A DNA stretch of 64,000 bases from Rhodobacteraceae bacterium 63075 (GCA_003417655.1 QVMW01000005.1:1-64000); one strand, 5' to 3'. Counted from the stretch's first letter, positions 17,652-27,339 are shown. Numbers and translations are program-made. Notes: generated by a model from the sequence alone, not told the origin.

Positions 17652-18505
17652 GCTGGACGCCGGAGCGTGCGCCCGATGCGCCGAGGATCGGTGCTGCCGG
17701 CTGGTTGCGGGCAGGCGCGCGGGCGCCGGTGCTGATCGTGGTGATCTTCGGCGGGCTGGCCCTGATGCTGGCCCTGCGGCTCGTGGAACGGCCGATTTAC
17801 GGTCTGCACCGGCCCTGGACGCCCTGGATCACGCAAGGCGTGTGCCGCCTGGCATTCGTCATTCTCAGAATGAAACACCGCGTCGAAGGCGCTCAGATGA
17901 AGGTGGAAGGCGCGATCGTGGCCAATCATGGCTCATGGCTCGATATCCTGGCGCTGAATGCGCGCAAGCGGATATATTTCGTCTCCAAGTCGGAAGTGGC
18001 GTCCTGGCCGGGGATCGGCTGGCTCGCCAAGGCGACGGGAACTGTCTTCATCAACCGCGCACCGCGCGAGGCGCGGGCGCAGCGAGAGATTTTCGAGGCG
18101 CGGCTGCTGGCCGGGCACAAGCTCCTGTTCTTTCCCGAGGGCACCTCGACCGACGGTCTGCGCGTCCTGCCGTTCAAGACGACGCTTTTCGCCGCCTTTT
18201 TCGCAGAGCCCTTGCGCGACCGGCTGCACATCCAGCCCGTGACGGTGGCCTACCGCGCGCCGGAGGGCGCGCCTGCGCGGTTCTATGGCTGGTGGGGCGA
18301 GATGGATTTCGGCCCGCATCTGCTCAAGGTTCTGAGCGCCCGGCGGCAGGGCAGCGTGACCGTGACCTATCACTCGCCCCTGCGCGTGGCCGATTTCGAG
18401 AGCCGCAAGGCGCTGGCAAGAGCCTGCGAGGCGGCCGTGCGCGGCGGGTTGCCGGCCGAGTTGCTTGAGGCGGGCGCGGCGGATGATGCGGCGCTCGGCG
18501 TCTGA
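17648..18505 (+). CDS. olsA: Lyso-ornithine lipid O-acyltransferase OlsA (PlsC family)
   Basis: A 285-residue membrane-bound 1-acylglycerol-3-phosphate-acyltransferase-type protein that adds the second acyl chain to lyso-ornithine lipid. An N-terminal hydrophobic segment (about 27-46) is followed by the HX4D catalytic motif 'NHGSWLD' (H94, D99) and the substrate-binding 'FPEGTSTDG' (162-170). It overlaps olsB by four bases. Ornithine lipids replace phospholipids under phosphate limitation in this group; no Pho box was recognised. Family membership alone would also allow PlsC activity; the olsB coupling favours OlsA. Confidence 0.88.
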   Translation: MSWTPERAPDAPRIGAAGWLRAGARAPVLIVVIFGGLALMLALRLVERPIYGLHRPWTPWITQGVCRLAFVILRMKHRVEGAQMKVEGAIVANHGSWLDILALNARKRIYFVSKSEVASWPGIGWLAKATGTVFINRAPREARAQREIFEARLLAGHKLLFFPEGTSTDGLRVLPFKTTLFAAFFAEPLRDRLHIQPVTVAYRAPEGAPARFYGWWGEMDFGPHLLKVLSARRQGSVTVTYHSPLRVADFESRKALARACEAAVRGGLPAELLEAGAADDAALGV

Positions 18506-18528
18506 GCCTCGAACACCGGCCGCCCGTG

Positions 18529-19146
18529 TCAGCCCATGGCAGCCTTGAGATCGGCAAGCGCGCCCGCCGGGTCTTCGGTGTCCCAGATCTCCGTGCCGAT
18601 CCCGAAGAAGTCGGTTACCGGCGCGAAGCTGCGCACCAGTTCGGCGTCAAGCGCGCCCTCGGCCACGACCGGCACCTCGATCATCTGGCTCCACCAGTCA
18701 AAAAGCTCGCGGGCTGCCTGCGTGCCATCGCCGAGCGCCGTGGCGCCGACGGGGCCGAAGCTGACGTAATCGGCGCCGGCCTCTCCAGCGCTCATGCCGT
18801 CATGGCGTGACGCGCCGCAATGGGTCCCGACAATGGCCTCCTGCCCGAGCGCCTTGCGGGCCTTGGCCATCGAGCGTGGTCCATCGGTCAGGTGCACGCC
18901 ATCAAGCCCCATGCGTTCGACAAGCAGGATGTGCCGCTCGATGACCAGTGCCACGTCGCGTTCCATGGTGATCTCGCGCAGGCTGTCGGCGGCGCGGCAG
19001 AGCGCGTCCTCGTCATGGCTGGCCATGGCAAGGCGCACGCAGGCGATCTCGTGGTCGTCGAGCACCGCCGCGAGCGTCTCGGGAAAACGGCTCAGCTCGA
19101 ACTCGGGCGGTGTGATCAGATAGATCTGCGGCGCGTCTTCACTCAT
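18529..19146 (-). CDS. Thiamine phosphate synthase-like (ThiE/TenI) protein
   Basis: A 205-residue TIM-barrel protein (MSEDAPQIYLITPPEFELSRF...). The ThiE/TenI features are 'GLDGVHLTDGPRSMAKARKALGQEAIVGTHCGASRHDGMSAGEAGADYVSFGPVG' and a C-terminal 'FFGIGTEIW'. ThiE joins the pyrimidine and thiazole halves of thiamine. However, this protein stands alone, without other thi genes or a visible thiamine riboswitch, and the usual 'Q.R.K' N-terminal substrate motif is replaced by 'CVRLAMAS'. It may be a ThiE paralogue with another role. It lies convergent with olsA. Confidence 0.7.
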   Translation of the reverse strand: MSEDAPQIYLITPPEFELSRFPETLAAVLDDHEIACVRLAMASHDEDALCRAADSLREITMERDVALVIERHILLVERMGLDGVHLTDGPRSMAKARKALGQEAIVGTHCGASRHDGMSAGEAGADYVSFGPVGATALGDGTQAARELFDWWSQMIEVPVVAEGALDAELVRSFAPVTDFFGIGTEIWDTEDPAGALADLKAAMG

Positions 19147-19273
19147 GGCGGCGTCTCCCTTGGGCTGGGGCTTGTCTTAACGCGGTTTTTGCGCGCGGCC
19201 AAGGGGGCTTAGCGGCTTGGCGGCGCGGGCGGATTGTCGTAAAGAGCAGCGCGAAGCCAAAGGAGCCCGCGCC

Positions 19274-20017
19274 ATGCCGACCCCCGGAAAACAGCCCGTT
19301 TTCGTCCTCGTCCGCCCGCAGATGGGCGAGAATATCGGCGCGGCCGCGCGGGCGATGTGGAATTTCGGCCTCGACCGGATGCGCATCGTCGCGCCGCGTG
19401 ACGGCTGGCCGAGCGAGAAGGCCGTTGCCATGGCCAGCGGCGCGGGCCGCTTGCTCGACGAGGCAGAGGTGACGGACACGCTGCCCGAGGCGCTCGGCGA
19501 GGCGACTTTCGTCTTCGCGACAACGGCGCGCGCGCGGGGGATGACCAAGCCTGTCTACTCGCCTGAGGGGGCGATGAAGCTCGCCGCCGAGAAACTGGCG
19601 GCAGGCGAGCAGGTGGCCGTGATGTTCGGCCCCGAGCGCGCAGGACTGGAAAACGAGGATGTTGCGCGGGCCAACGCGGTCATCACCGTGCCGGTGAACC
19701 CGGAGTTTCCCTCGCTCAACCTGGCGCAATGCGTGCTTCTGACGGGCTATGAATGGCGCCGCCAGCAGGGCGAAATCGACCATATGCGCATGGAAATCGC
19801 CCGGGGTGGCGACGCGGCAAGCGCGCAGGACGTGGAAGCCCTGGCCGGGCATTTCGAAGGGCGGCTCGAAGAGGCGGGTTTCTTCTATCCGCCCGAGAAA
19901 GCGCCGGGGATGAAGATCAATCTCCGTAATCTGTGGAGCCGGATGCCGCTCACGCGAGCGGATGTGCAGATGCTGCACGGGGCACTGCGACAATTGCTCC
20001 GTGGCCGAGAGAGCTGA
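19274..20017 (+). CDS. trmJ: tRNA/rRNA methyltransferase TrmJ-like (SpoU family)
   Basis: A 247-residue SPOUT methyltransferase. It starts MPTPGKQPVFVLVRPQMGENIGAAARAMWNFG, the TrmJ hallmark. The knot region is 'VAVMFGPERAGLENEDVARANAVITVPVNPEFPSLNLAQCVLLTGYEW', with the N.AQ signature of the cofactor pocket. TrmJ methylates the 2'-O of the wobble-proximal nucleotide 32 in several tRNAs. Start chosen at 19274 with AGGAG 8 bp upstream. It is divergent from the ThiE-like gene. Confidence 0.88.
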   Translation: MPTPGKQPVFVLVRPQMGENIGAAARAMWNFGLDRMRIVAPRDGWPSEKAVAMASGAGRLLDEAEVTDTLPEALGEATFVFATTARARGMTKPVYSPEGAMKLAAEKLAAGEQVAVMFGPERAGLENEDVARANAVITVPVNPEFPSLNLAQCVLLTGYEWRRQQGEIDHMRMEIARGGDAASAQDVEALAGHFEGRLEEAGFFYPPEKAPGMKINLRNLWSRMPLTRADVQMLHGALRQLLRGRES

Positions 20018-20080
20018 GAGCGCTTGCAGGCGGGCAGGGCCGCCCCTAGTTTGACCGCAAGATTGAGGTGAGGGAAGGCA

Positions 20081-21229
20081 ATGGCCGAGAAACGCGCGAT
20101 TTTCGAAGAGGTCTCCGGCGGGGACGGGGCAAAGCGTCCGCAGCCGCCGCAGGGCGGGATGATCGACCGGGGCAAGGGCGGCGCGCGGGGCGCGATCCGC
20201 GCCTGGCTGGTCGTGCTGGCGGCGCTGGTTTTCGTGATGATCGTCGTGGGCGGACTCACGCGGCTGACGGATTCGGGCCTGTCGATCACCGAGTGGCGGC
20301 CCGTCACCGGCGCGATCCCCCCGATGAGCGAAGCCGACTGGGCCTCGGAATTCGACAAATACAAGCAGATCCCCGAATGGCAGATCCAGAACCGCTGGAT
20401 GGAGCTTGACGATTTCAAGGTGATCTACTGGTGGGAATGGGGCCACCGCCAGCTCGGCCGCGTGATCGGGCTTGTCTGGGCGGCCGGCTTCCTGTGGTTC
20501 CTTCTGCGCAGGCAGATCCCGGCAGGGTGGACGGGGCGGCTCTTGCTGCTGGGCGCGCTCGGCGGCGCGCAGGGGGCGATCGGCTGGTGGATGGTGGCCT
20601 CGGGCCTCTCGGGCACCATGACCGACGTGGCCAGCTATCGCCTTGCCACGCATCTCGGCCTTGCATTCGTCATCCTGGGCTTGATCACATGGTATGCGCT
20701 GCTGCTCTCGCGCCCCGAGCGCGCGCTGATGCAGGCGCGCCGCGCGCGCGAAGGCAAGCTCTTCTCGCTCGGCACCGGCTGGATGCATTTCGCCTTCCTG
20801 CAAATCCTGCTCGGCGCGCTCGTCGCCGGGATCGACGCGGGGCGCTCCTATACCGACTGGCCGCTGATGGGCGGGCAGATCATCCCGCCCGATCCACTGA
20901 TGATCGAACCTGTCTGGCGCAATTTCTTCGAAAACCCCGGCCTCGTGCAGTTCATTCACCGCGTCGCGGGCTACCTATTGCTGGCCTTCACCGTGGTCAT
21001 CTTCCTGCGCGGGCGCAAATCGGCCCATGCCGCGACGCGCGCCGCCTTCACGGCAGCCACGATCGCGCTGGTCTTCCAGATCACGCTGGGCATCTATACG
21101 GTCGTGACGGCGGCACCATGGCATATCGCCATCCTGCACCAGGGCGCGGCGGTTCTGCTCTGGGTTCTCATCATCCGCGCGCGCTTCCTTGCACAATACC
21201 CGCGTGTCCAATCCATCAGGGGAAACTGA
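20081..21229 (+). CDS. ctaA: Heme A synthase CtaA (COX15)
   Basis: A 382-residue integral membrane protein with about eight transmembrane segments that oxidises the C8 methyl of heme O to make heme A for aa3-type cytochrome oxidase. COX15-type features are 'VMIVVGGLTRLTDSGLSITEWRPVTGAIPPMSEADW', 'WWEWGHRQLGR' with a heme-ligand His, 'GGAQGAIGWWMVASGL' and, in the second half, 'DWPLMGGQIIPPD' and 'FIHRVAGYLL'. The N-terminal 40 residues are soluble. Preceded by a GAGGTGAGGGAAGG ribosome site region; the M32 peptidase gene follows after 3 bp. Confidence 0.95.
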   Translation: MAEKRAIFEEVSGGDGAKRPQPPQGGMIDRGKGGARGAIRAWLVVLAALVFVMIVVGGLTRLTDSGLSITEWRPVTGAIPPMSEADWASEFDKYKQIPEWQIQNRWMELDDFKVIYWWEWGHRQLGRVIGLVWAAGFLWFLLRRQIPAGWTGRLLLLGALGGAQGAIGWWMVASGLSGTMTDVASYRLATHLGLAFVILGLITWYALLLSRPERALMQARRAREGKLFSLGTGWMHFAFLQILLGALVAGIDAGRSYTDWPLMGGQIIPPDPLMIEPVWRNFFENPGLVQFIHRVAGYLLLAFTVVIFLRGRKSAHAATRAAFTAATIALVFQITLGIYTVVTAAPWHIAILHQGAAVLLWVLIIRARFLAQYPRVQSIRGN

Positions 21230-21232
21230 TTC

Positions 21233-22693
21233 ATGACAGCATATGACGATCTGATGGCATATCAGCGCCAGACCGAAGCGCTCGGCCAGGTGGCCGGCCG
21301 CCTCGGCTGGGACCAGGAGACGATGATGCCCGAGGGCGCGGCGGAGCAGCGGGCCGAGGAGATGGCCGCGATGGAAGCCGTGCTGCATGCGCGTCGGACA
21401 GACGGGCGGATCGGTGACTGGCTGGGGCAGATCGACGACAAGAGCCTCGGCGAGGTGGAGGCGGCCAATATCCGGCTGATCCGCCGTGATTACGAGCGCA
21501 ACTTGCGCGTGCCCGGCGATCTGGCCGAGGCGCTGGCGGGGCTTGCCAGCCGCGCGCAGCGGACCTGGGCGCAGGCGCGGGCGAGCGAGGATGTGGGTGC
21601 CTACCTGCCCGTGCTCGAAGAGATGGTCCGGCTCAAGCGCGAGCAGGCAAGCGCGCTCGCGGATGGCGGCGATCTTTACGATGCGCTGCTGGACGATTTC
21701 GAGCCGAAGACGAGCGGCGCGGAGGTCGCGCGTATCTTCGATGCGATGCGCCCCCGGCTCGTGGCGCTGCGCGACAAGGTGATGGGCAGCGCACAGCCCG
21801 CGCCGCTGGACGGCGAATTCGACGAGCAGAAACAGATGCGCCTCGCCCGCAAGCTCTCCAAGCTCTTCGGCTATGACATGCGCCACGGGCGGCTCGACAA
21901 GGCGGTGCATCCCTTCTCCTCGGGCTCCGGCCTCGATGTGAGGATCACCACCCGCACCGCGCCGCGCGATCCGTTCAACTGCCTCTATTCCACCATCCAC
22001 GAGACCGGCCATGCCGCTTACGAGCAGAACATCGCGCCGGAGCATCTGCTCACGCCGCTGGGGCAGGGCGTCTCGCTCGGGGTGCATGAAAGCCAGAGCC
22101 GCATCTACGAGAACCAGCTTGGCCGCTCACGGGCCTTCACCGGCTATCTGTTTGGTCAGATGAAAGACGCCTTCGGCGATTTCGGCGTGGCTGATGAAGA
22201 GACGTTTTTCCGCATCGTGAACCGCCTGGACAAGGGCCATATCCGCACCGAAGCGGACGAGGTGCAATACAACCTGCACGTCATGCTGCGCTTTGACTTG
22301 GAGCGCGACGTGATCGCCGGCAAGCTCGAGGTGACGGACCTGGAGGAAGCCTGGAACGCGCGTTTCGAGAAGGATTTCGGCTACGCCGTGGACAAGCCCT
22401 CGAACGGGCTCTTGCAGGATGTGCACTGGTCTGTCGGACTCTGGGGCTATTTCCCGACCTACAGCCTCGGCAATGTCTACGCGGGCTGCCTCTTCGAGGC
22501 GCTCAAGCTGGCGCGGCCGCAGCTCGAGGACGAGCTGGCAGCGGGTGATCTGTCGGGTGCCACGGGCTGGCTGCGCGAGGCGGTGCAGATGCACGGCGGG
22601 CTGATGAAACCGCGCGACCTGATCGCGCGGGCCTCGGGACAGGCCCCGAGCGAGGGGCCGCTGCTCGCCTATCTCGACGAGAAGTTCGGCTGA
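21233..22693 (+). CDS. M32-family metallocarboxypeptidase
   Basis: A 486-residue carboxypeptidase of the Taq/Pfu type, all-helical and cytoplasmic, releasing residues from peptide C-termini. The zinc site is 'STIHETGHAAYEQ' (HETGH at 256-260), with the downstream glutamate in 'GVHESQSRIYENQLG'. Other family blocks are 'DVRITTRTAPRDPFNCL' and 'IRTEADEVQYNLHVMLRFDLER'. The length is typical. It begins 3 bp after ctaA with GGGGAAAC as ribosome site, so it is likely cotranscribed, although no functional link is known. Confidence 0.93.
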   Translation: MTAYDDLMAYQRQTEALGQVAGRLGWDQETMMPEGAAEQRAEEMAAMEAVLHARRTDGRIGDWLGQIDDKSLGEVEAANIRLIRRDYERNLRVPGDLAEALAGLASRAQRTWAQARASEDVGAYLPVLEEMVRLKREQASALADGGDLYDALLDDFEPKTSGAEVARIFDAMRPRLVALRDKVMGSAQPAPLDGEFDEQKQMRLARKLSKLFGYDMRHGRLDKAVHPFSSGSGLDVRITTRTAPRDPFNCLYSTIHETGHAAYEQNIAPEHLLTPLGQGVSLGVHESQSRIYENQLGRSRAFTGYLFGQMKDAFGDFGVADEETFFRIVNRLDKGHIRTEADEVQYNLHVMLRFDLERDVIAGKLEVTDLEEAWNARFEKDFGYAVDKPSNGLLQDVHWSVGLWGYFPTYSLGNVYAGCLFEALKLARPQLEDELAAGDLSGATGWLREAVQMHGGLMKPRDLIARASGQAPSEGPLLAYLDEKFG

Positions 22694-22738
22694 CGCCGCT
22701 GAAGGCGCGGGGCGGACCCGCGCCTCCGATAGCCAGCG

Positions 22739-23131
22739 TCATGCGCGCGAGTTGCGCCAGGCATCGACGGAGAACCGGCCCGCACCGGCGGCCGCGAGCG
22801 CGATATAGCCGCCTGTCAGGGCGATGTTCTTCATGAAGCTGGTCATCTGCTGCTGATTGCTCGGGTCGAAGTGATAGAGAATACCAGAGACGAGACAGAA
22901 GGCCGCGAGGGCGAGGGCGGCGGGGCGGGTCAGGATGCCCGCGAGGATGGCAAGGCCGCCGAGGATCTCGAAGAGCACGACGGGCCAGGCGAGAAAGGCC
23001 GGAACGCCGCCTGAGGCCATGAAGCCCGCGAAACCCTCGACATCGCCGAGCTTTCCGAGACCGGCCATGATGAACAGGAAGGCCAGCAGGACGCGGGCCG
23101 CGAGAAGCGAAAGATCGTTGAGTTGGGTCAT
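22739..23131 (-). CDS. DoxX-family membrane protein
   Basis: A 130-residue protein with four hydrophobic segments (MTQLNDLSLLAARVLLAFLFIMAGLGKL...; 'FEILGGLAILAGILTRPAALALAAFCLVSGILYHF'; 'GGYIALAAAGAGRFSVD'), the usual DoxX layout. DoxX-type proteins are poorly characterised inner-membrane proteins, some linked to quinone or thiosulfate metabolism. Start chosen at 23131, with AAGGA about 9 bp upstream; the longer upstream frame runs into the repeat region and is not protein-like. It is convergent with the M32 gene. Confidence 0.8.
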   Translation of the reverse strand: MTQLNDLSLLAARVLLAFLFIMAGLGKLGDVEGFAGFMASGGVPAFLAWPVVLFEILGGLAILAGILTRPAALALAAFCLVSGILYHFDPSNQQQMTSFMKNIALTGGYIALAAAGAGRFSVDAWRNSRA

Positions 23132-23504
23132 GTTCGATTTCCTTGTTTGAACTGACGTCCAACTACTCCGCGCGACTGCTGCGGAAAATACACAGGCGCG
23201 CAGGGGGGCTGTGCGGAAATACGAAGATCCGCCAAGCTTTCGGTGCGCGGACAACTCGATCCGCTCATCAAACGCCCGATCCAGCCTTTTTTCTTGCTGA
23301 AAATATCCCACCTTTAGCGCATTGCTGCGCAATACGCTGCCAGCCTCGCGGTCGCCTACGGCGACGCGCTTGGGAAGTTTAAACGGGACAGCATCCACAC
23401 ATGCCGCTCGGGCCCGCGAAACAAGTTCGCTACACCCGAGTTACGCGTTTGCTGCGCAAACCGCTTAGTCGGATTTGCGAAGCAAATTCGAAACCGGACC
23501 GGTG
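23132..23504. repeat. Intergenic repeat-rich gap between gyrA and doxX-like gene
   Basis: This 373-bp gap has no credible gene. It holds a copy of the TTTTTCTTGC...ATATCCC element (23285-23309) and several palindromes: an ATTGCTGCGCAAT dyad (about 23319-23331), GTCGCC-TAC-GGCGAC (about 23347-23361), a TTTGCTGCGCAAA dyad (23448-23460) and a TTTGCGAAGCAAA dyad (23470-23490). The last matches 20 of 21 positions of the dyad after proA, in reverse orientation. The pair at 23445-23490 lies just past the gyrA stop and may terminate gyrA. Confidence 0.75.
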
Positions 23505-26243
23505 TCAGCCCTCGGCCTCGGGCTCCTCGTCGCCCTGGTCGGCGATCCAGGCGACGGACACGACCTTCTCGTTCTTGCCGGTGTCGAAGACCTTCACGCC
23601 GCCCGCGGAGCGCGAGCGGAAGGAAATCCCCTCAACGGGCACGCGGATCGACTGGCCCTTGGAGGTGGCGAGCATGATCTGGTCATCGAGATCGACGGGG
23701 AAGGAGGCGACGATCTTGCCGCCGCGCATCGCCTTGTCCATCGCCATGACGCCCATCCCGCCGCGTCCGCGCACAGGGTAGTCATGGCTCGAGGAGAGCT
23801 TGCCTGCGCCGCCGGAGGTGATCGTCAGGATGAGGTTCTCGGCGGCCGACATCTCGGCATAGCGCTCCTGCGTGATGTCGCCGGGCGCGGCCTCGTCCTC
23901 GTCATCGCTCTCGGCCTCGTCGGCGAGCCCGGCCATGGCGCGGCGCATCTTGAGATAGGCGGCGCGCTCGGGTGCCTCGGCCTCGAAATGACGAATGACC
24001 GACATCGAGACCACCGTGTCATCGCCCGAAAGCCGGATCCCGCGCACGCCTGTGCTGCTGCGGCCCGCGAAGACGCGCACGGCGGTCGTCGGGAAGCGGA
24101 TGGCGCGGCCGGCATCGGTGACCAGCATGACATCGTCGCTCTCCGAGCAGATGCGCGCATTGACGAGGCTGACCGAGCCGTCCTCGGGGAGTTTCATGGC
24201 GATCTTGCCGTTGCGCATCACATTGGTGAAATCGCCCAGCTTGTTGCGGCGCACATCGCCCGCCGAGGTGGCGAAGACGATCTGCAAATCGTCCCATTCG
24301 CTCTCGTCGCGGTCGACCGGCATGATCGCGGCGATGGACACGCCCGTGGGAATGGGCAGGATATTGACGATGGCCTTGCCCTTGGAGGTGCGGCTGCCCT
24401 GCGGCAGGCGCCATGTCTTGAGCTTGTAGACCATGCCGTCGGTCGTGAAGAAGAGAAGCTGGGTATGGGTGTTGGCCACGAAGAGGTTGGTAATGACATC
24501 CTCCTCCTTGGTCTGCATCCCCGACAGCCCCTTGCCGCCGCGCTTCTGGGCGCGGAAATCGGCCAGCGGCGTGCGCTTGATATAGCCGCCCGACGTGACC
24601 GTGACGACCATATCTTCGCGTTCGATCAGGTCCTCGTCGTCCATGTCGCCCGACCACTCGACGATCTCGGTGCGGCGGGGGACGGCGAAGAGCGCGTGCA
24701 CTTCCTCGAGCTCTTCCTTGATGATCCCCATGATACGCTCGCGCGAGCCGAGAATTTCGAGGTATTCCTTGATCTTGCCGGCCAGTTCTTCAAGTTCGTC
24801 GGTGACTTCCTTGACGCCGATCTGCGTGAGCCTTTGCAGCCGCAATTCGAGGATGGCGCGGGCCTGTGTCTCGCTGAGGTTGTAGGTGCCGTCGTCGTTG
24901 ACGGGGTGCAGCGGGTCGTCGATCAGCCGCAGGTATTCGGCAATCTCGCCAGCAGGCCAGCGGCGCTCCATGAGCTTCGCGCGCGCCTCGGCGGCGTCGG
25001 CGGAGGCGCGGATCGTGGCGACGACCTCGTCGACATTGGAGACCGCGACGGCAAGGCCGCACAGGATATGGCTGCGCTCGCGCGCCTTGCGCAGCAGATG
25101 GGCCGTGCGCCGCGCAACAACATCCTCGCGGAAGTCTATGAAATAGGTCAGAAACTTGCGCAGGGTGAGTTGCTCGGGGCGGCCGCCGTTGAGCGCCAGC
25201 ATGTTGCAGCCGAAGCTGGTTTGCATCGGCGTGAACCGGAAGAGCTGGTTGAGCACGACCTCGGCGGTGGCGTCCCGCTTGAGCTCCACGACGACGCGCA
25301 CGCCATTGCGGTCGCTTTCGTCCTGAACGTGGGAGATGCCTTCGATCTTCTTGTCGCGGGCGGCTTCGGCGATCCGCTCGATCATCGTCGACTTGTTCAC
25401 CTGGTAGGGAATCTCGTCGAGGATGATGGCCCAGCGGTCCTTGCGGATCTCCTCGACGCGGGTCTTGGCGCGGATGATCACGGAGCCACGCCCCTCGAGA
25501 TAGGCCTTGCGCGCGCCCGAGCGCCCGAGCATGACGCCGCCTGTGGGAAAGTCGGGGCCCGGGACATGCTCGATCAGTTGCTCCGAGCTCAGGTCGGGCT
25601 CCTCGATGAGCGCGAGGCAGGCCTTCACCACCTCGCCGAGATTGTGCGGCGGGATGTTCGTGGCCATGCCGACGGCGATGCCGCCCGCGCCGTTGACCAG
25701 CATGTTGGGAAAGCGCGCGGGCAGGACCGTGGGCTCGCGGTCCTTGCCGTCGTAATTGTCCTGGAAATCGACCGTGTCCTTGTCGATATCGGCCAGCACA
25801 TAGGCCGCCGGCTTGTCCATGCGCACCTCGGTGTAACGCATGGCCGCCGGGTTGTCGCCGTCCATCGAGCCGAAATTGCCCTGCCCGTCGAGCAGCGGCA
25901 GGGACATGGAGAAATCCTGCGCCATGCGCGCCAGCGCGTCGTAGATCGCCGAGTCGCCATGGGGGTGATATTTACCCATCACGTCGCCGACGGGGCGGGC
26001 GGACTTGCGATAGGGCTTGTCATGGGTGTTGCCGACCTCGTGCATGGCATAGAGGATGCGGCGGTGCACGGGCTTGAGACCGTCGCGCAGATCGGGGATC
26101 GCGCGGGAGACGATCACGCTCATCGCGTAATCGAGATAGGAGCTCTTCATCTCGTCCGTGATCGAGATGGTCGGCCCATCGTAATCCGAGCGCGGAGCGG
26201 TTTTTTCTTCTTCGTTTTCAGGTGTTTGAGGCGTGTCGCTCAC
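23505..26243 (-). CDS. gyrA: DNA gyrase subunit A
   Basis: A 912-residue type II topoisomerase subunit that breaks and rejoins DNA to introduce negative supercoils with GyrB. The quinolone-determining region reads '[18 protein letters not shown]', with Ser98 and Asp102 (the E. coli Ser83 and Asp87 positions) both wild type. The catalytic tyrosine is Tyr137 in 'AAMRYTEV'. The GyrA box 'QKRGGKG' in the C-terminal beta-pinwheel separates it from ParC. GTG start at 26243 chosen because family sequence begins there ([13 protein letters not shown]). The acidic tail is typical. Confidence 0.97.
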   Translation of the reverse strand: MSDTPQTPENEEEKTAPRSDYDGPTISITDEMKSSYLDYAMSVIVSRAIPDLRDGLKPVHRRILYAMHEVGNTHDKPYRKSARPVGDVMGKYHPHGDSAIYDALARMAQDFSMSLPLLDGQGNFGSMDGDNPAAMRYTEVRMDKPAAYVLADIDKDTVDFQDNYDGKDREPTVLPARFPNMLVNGAGGIAVGMATNIPPHNLGEVVKACLALIEEPDLSSEQLIEHVPGPDFPTGGVMLGRSGARKAYLEGRGSVIIRAKTRVEEIRKDRWAIILDEIPYQVNKSTMIERIAEAARDKKIEGISHVQDESDRNGVRVVVELKRDATAEVVLNQLFRFTPMQTSFGCNMLALNGGRPEQLTLRKFLTYFIDFREDVVARRTAHLLRKARERSHILCGLAVAVSNVDEVVATIRASADAAEARAKLMERRWPAGEIAEYLRLIDDPLHPVNDDGTYNLSETQARAILELRLQRLTQIGVKEVTDELEELAGKIKEYLEILGSRERIMGIIKEELEEVHALFAVPRRTEIVEWSGDMDDEDLIEREDMVVTVTSGGYIKRTPLADFRAQKRGGKGLSGMQTKEEDVITNLFVANTHTQLLFFTTDGMVYKLKTWRLPQGSRTSKGKAIVNILPIPTGVSIAAIMPVDRDESEWDDLQIVFATSAGDVRRNKLGDFTNVMRNGKIAMKLPEDGSVSLVNARICSESDDVMLVTDAGRAIRFPTTAVRVFAGRSSTGVRGIRLSGDDTVVSMSVIRHFEAEAPERAAYLKMRRAMAGLADEAESDDEDEAAPGDITQERYAEMSAAENLILTITSGGAGKLSSSHDYPVRGRGGMGVMAMDKAMRGGKIVASFPVDLDDQIMLATSKGQSIRVPVEGISFRSRSAGGVKVFDTGKNEKVVSVAWIADQGDEEPEAEG

Positions 26244-26289
26244 GTTGTCTGCCCGCTTATGTTGCTGCGCTCTATATCTTGTTCCTCGG

Positions 26290-26319
26290 GTTATATCAGA
26301 GCCATGATATGGGGTGCAA
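26290..26319 (-). promoter_or_regulatory. Candidate gyrA promoter
   Basis: On the minus strand, TTGCAC (26319-26314), an 18-bp spacer and TATAAC (26295-26290) form a plausible housekeeping promoter about 46 bp before the GTG start of gyrA. The region between gyrA and the divergent usg gene is about 196 bp and otherwise empty. Confidence 0.45.
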
Positions 26320-26439
26320 TGGGCCAGTGCATGGCTTTTTGGCAGCCAGGCGCGCAAGGTGATAACACGCTGTTTTCATTGCTTTTTAATTCGCTTCTGG
26401 CAAGCTGGGCAAACAAGAGCAAAAAACGAGGTGAAAGCG

Positions 26440-26706
26440 ATGCAGAGCGAGACCGAATTGATGCTGAAGGGATACGGGCTGACGACGGCCGAGTTCTACT
26501 ATCACATGCCCGACTATGCCCATGTGCTCAACAGCTTCACATGGCAAGGTTATGACCTTGCGCCGGACCATCCCAAGCTCTTCGAGTTCATCGAGTTCTG
26601 GCAGGCCGAGATCGAGGGGCCGTTGCACTCGGTTCAGTTTTCGCACCGCAAGCTGATCGGCCCCGGCGAATGGCGCAATGTCACGGGCGAGTTCACGCTG
26701 CATTGA
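26440..26706 (+). CDS. Usg-family protein
   Basis: An 88-residue protein (MQSETELMLKGYGLTTAEFYYHMPDYAHVLNSFTWQGYDLAPDHPKLFEFIEFW...) matching the small Usg family. The family was named for a gene upstream of a tryptophan-pathway gene and is common in alphaproteobacteria. The 'YYHMPD...L..F.WQ..D.AP..P.L..F..FW' pattern is intact. Biochemical function is unknown. Start chosen at 26440, with GAGGTG about 8 bp upstream; codons before it are not conserved. It is divergent from gyrA. Confidence 0.78.
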   Translation: MQSETELMLKGYGLTTAEFYYHMPDYAHVLNSFTWQGYDLAPDHPKLFEFIEFWQAEIEGPLHSVQFSHRKLIGPGEWRNVTGEFTLH

Positions 26707-26786
26707 TGGCTAGGGCGCTATTTGACTTGGGACACGCCGCTCCCTGCGTTTGCGGAGCAGGGCGGGTGTGAGCCCGTAGTGCCTGA

Positions 26787-26821
26787 ATTACTTATAGCTA
26801 TAGTTTGCGCAGCCAAGTAAT
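26787..26821. promoter_or_regulatory. Dyad upstream of the BLUF gene
   Basis: ATTACTT (26787-26793) and AAGTAAT (26815-26821) are a perfect 7-bp inverted repeat enclosing the palindrome TATAGCTATA (26793-26802). The site is AT-rich against a GC-rich background and lies about 90 bp before the BLUF start, so it is a candidate operator or promoter for the photoreceptor gene. Confidence 0.4.
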
Positions 26822-26910
26822 ATGAACTGTCGGGGCCGCTTCCTTCGGTTCACCACAAGCTTTCACCAGAAATGAGTATGGCTTAATTCATCAACGGAGA
26901 CTCCACACCC

Positions 26911-27339
26911 ATGTTTCGTCATATTGCATATGTAAGCTTGGCGATTTCGCCGCTGACGCCTGAAGTTCTGTCAGACATACTCGAGGTTTCTGCCCGAAAT
27001 AATGAGCGTGATGGCATAACCGGAGTGCTCATGCATCACGATGATCTGTTCTTTCAGGTTCTCGAAGGAGAGAGCTCAGCTGTCGAGGAATGTTTTGCCA
27101 GGATTTCCAAAGATCCCCGTCATTCCAGCATTTCAATGGCTCTCGATGAAGCGGTGGAGGACCGGTCCTTCCAGGGTTGGCTCATGGGATATGTCGGCCC
27201 GGATGAGATTGGTAAATGCTCTGATGGTGCGTTGTCATCCTTGGCCGATTTGAATGAATCCGCGACATCTGCCGAGGACAGGCGAGGGCATGCCTTGAAC
27301 CTTGCAAGGCATGTATTCAAGGAGTTTTCGGAGCGCTGA
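26911..27339 (+). CDS. Stand-alone BLUF blue-light photoreceptor
   Basis: A 142-residue protein. Residues 1-93 are a BLUF domain that binds FAD and senses blue light. The key photocycle residues are present: Tyr7 ('IAYVSLA'), Asn30/Asn31 ('ARNNERDGITGVL'), Gln49 ('LFFQVLEG') and the Trp90/Met92 pair ('GWLMGY'). The remaining about 50 residues form a short helical cap with no output domain, so signalling must go through a partner protein. The gene is AT-richer than its neighbours and stands alone, possibly acquired. GGAGA upstream of the ATG is a fair ribosome site. Confidence 0.9.
   Translation: MFRHIAYVSLAISPLTPEVLSDILEVSARNNERDGITGVLMHHDDLFFQVLEGESSAVEECFARISKDPRHSSISMALDEAVEDRSFQGWLMGYVGPDEIGKCSDGALSSLADLNESATSAEDRRGHALNLARHVFKEFSER

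Noticed and set aside
19139..20959. 606-codon open frame antisense to trmJ and ctaA
   Set aside because: Spans two well-supported genes and their gap; not protein-like.
23475..26555. 1026-codon open frame antisense to gyrA
   Set aside because: Shadow of gyrA; the sequence is low-complexity His/Asp/Arg-rich with no recognisable domain.
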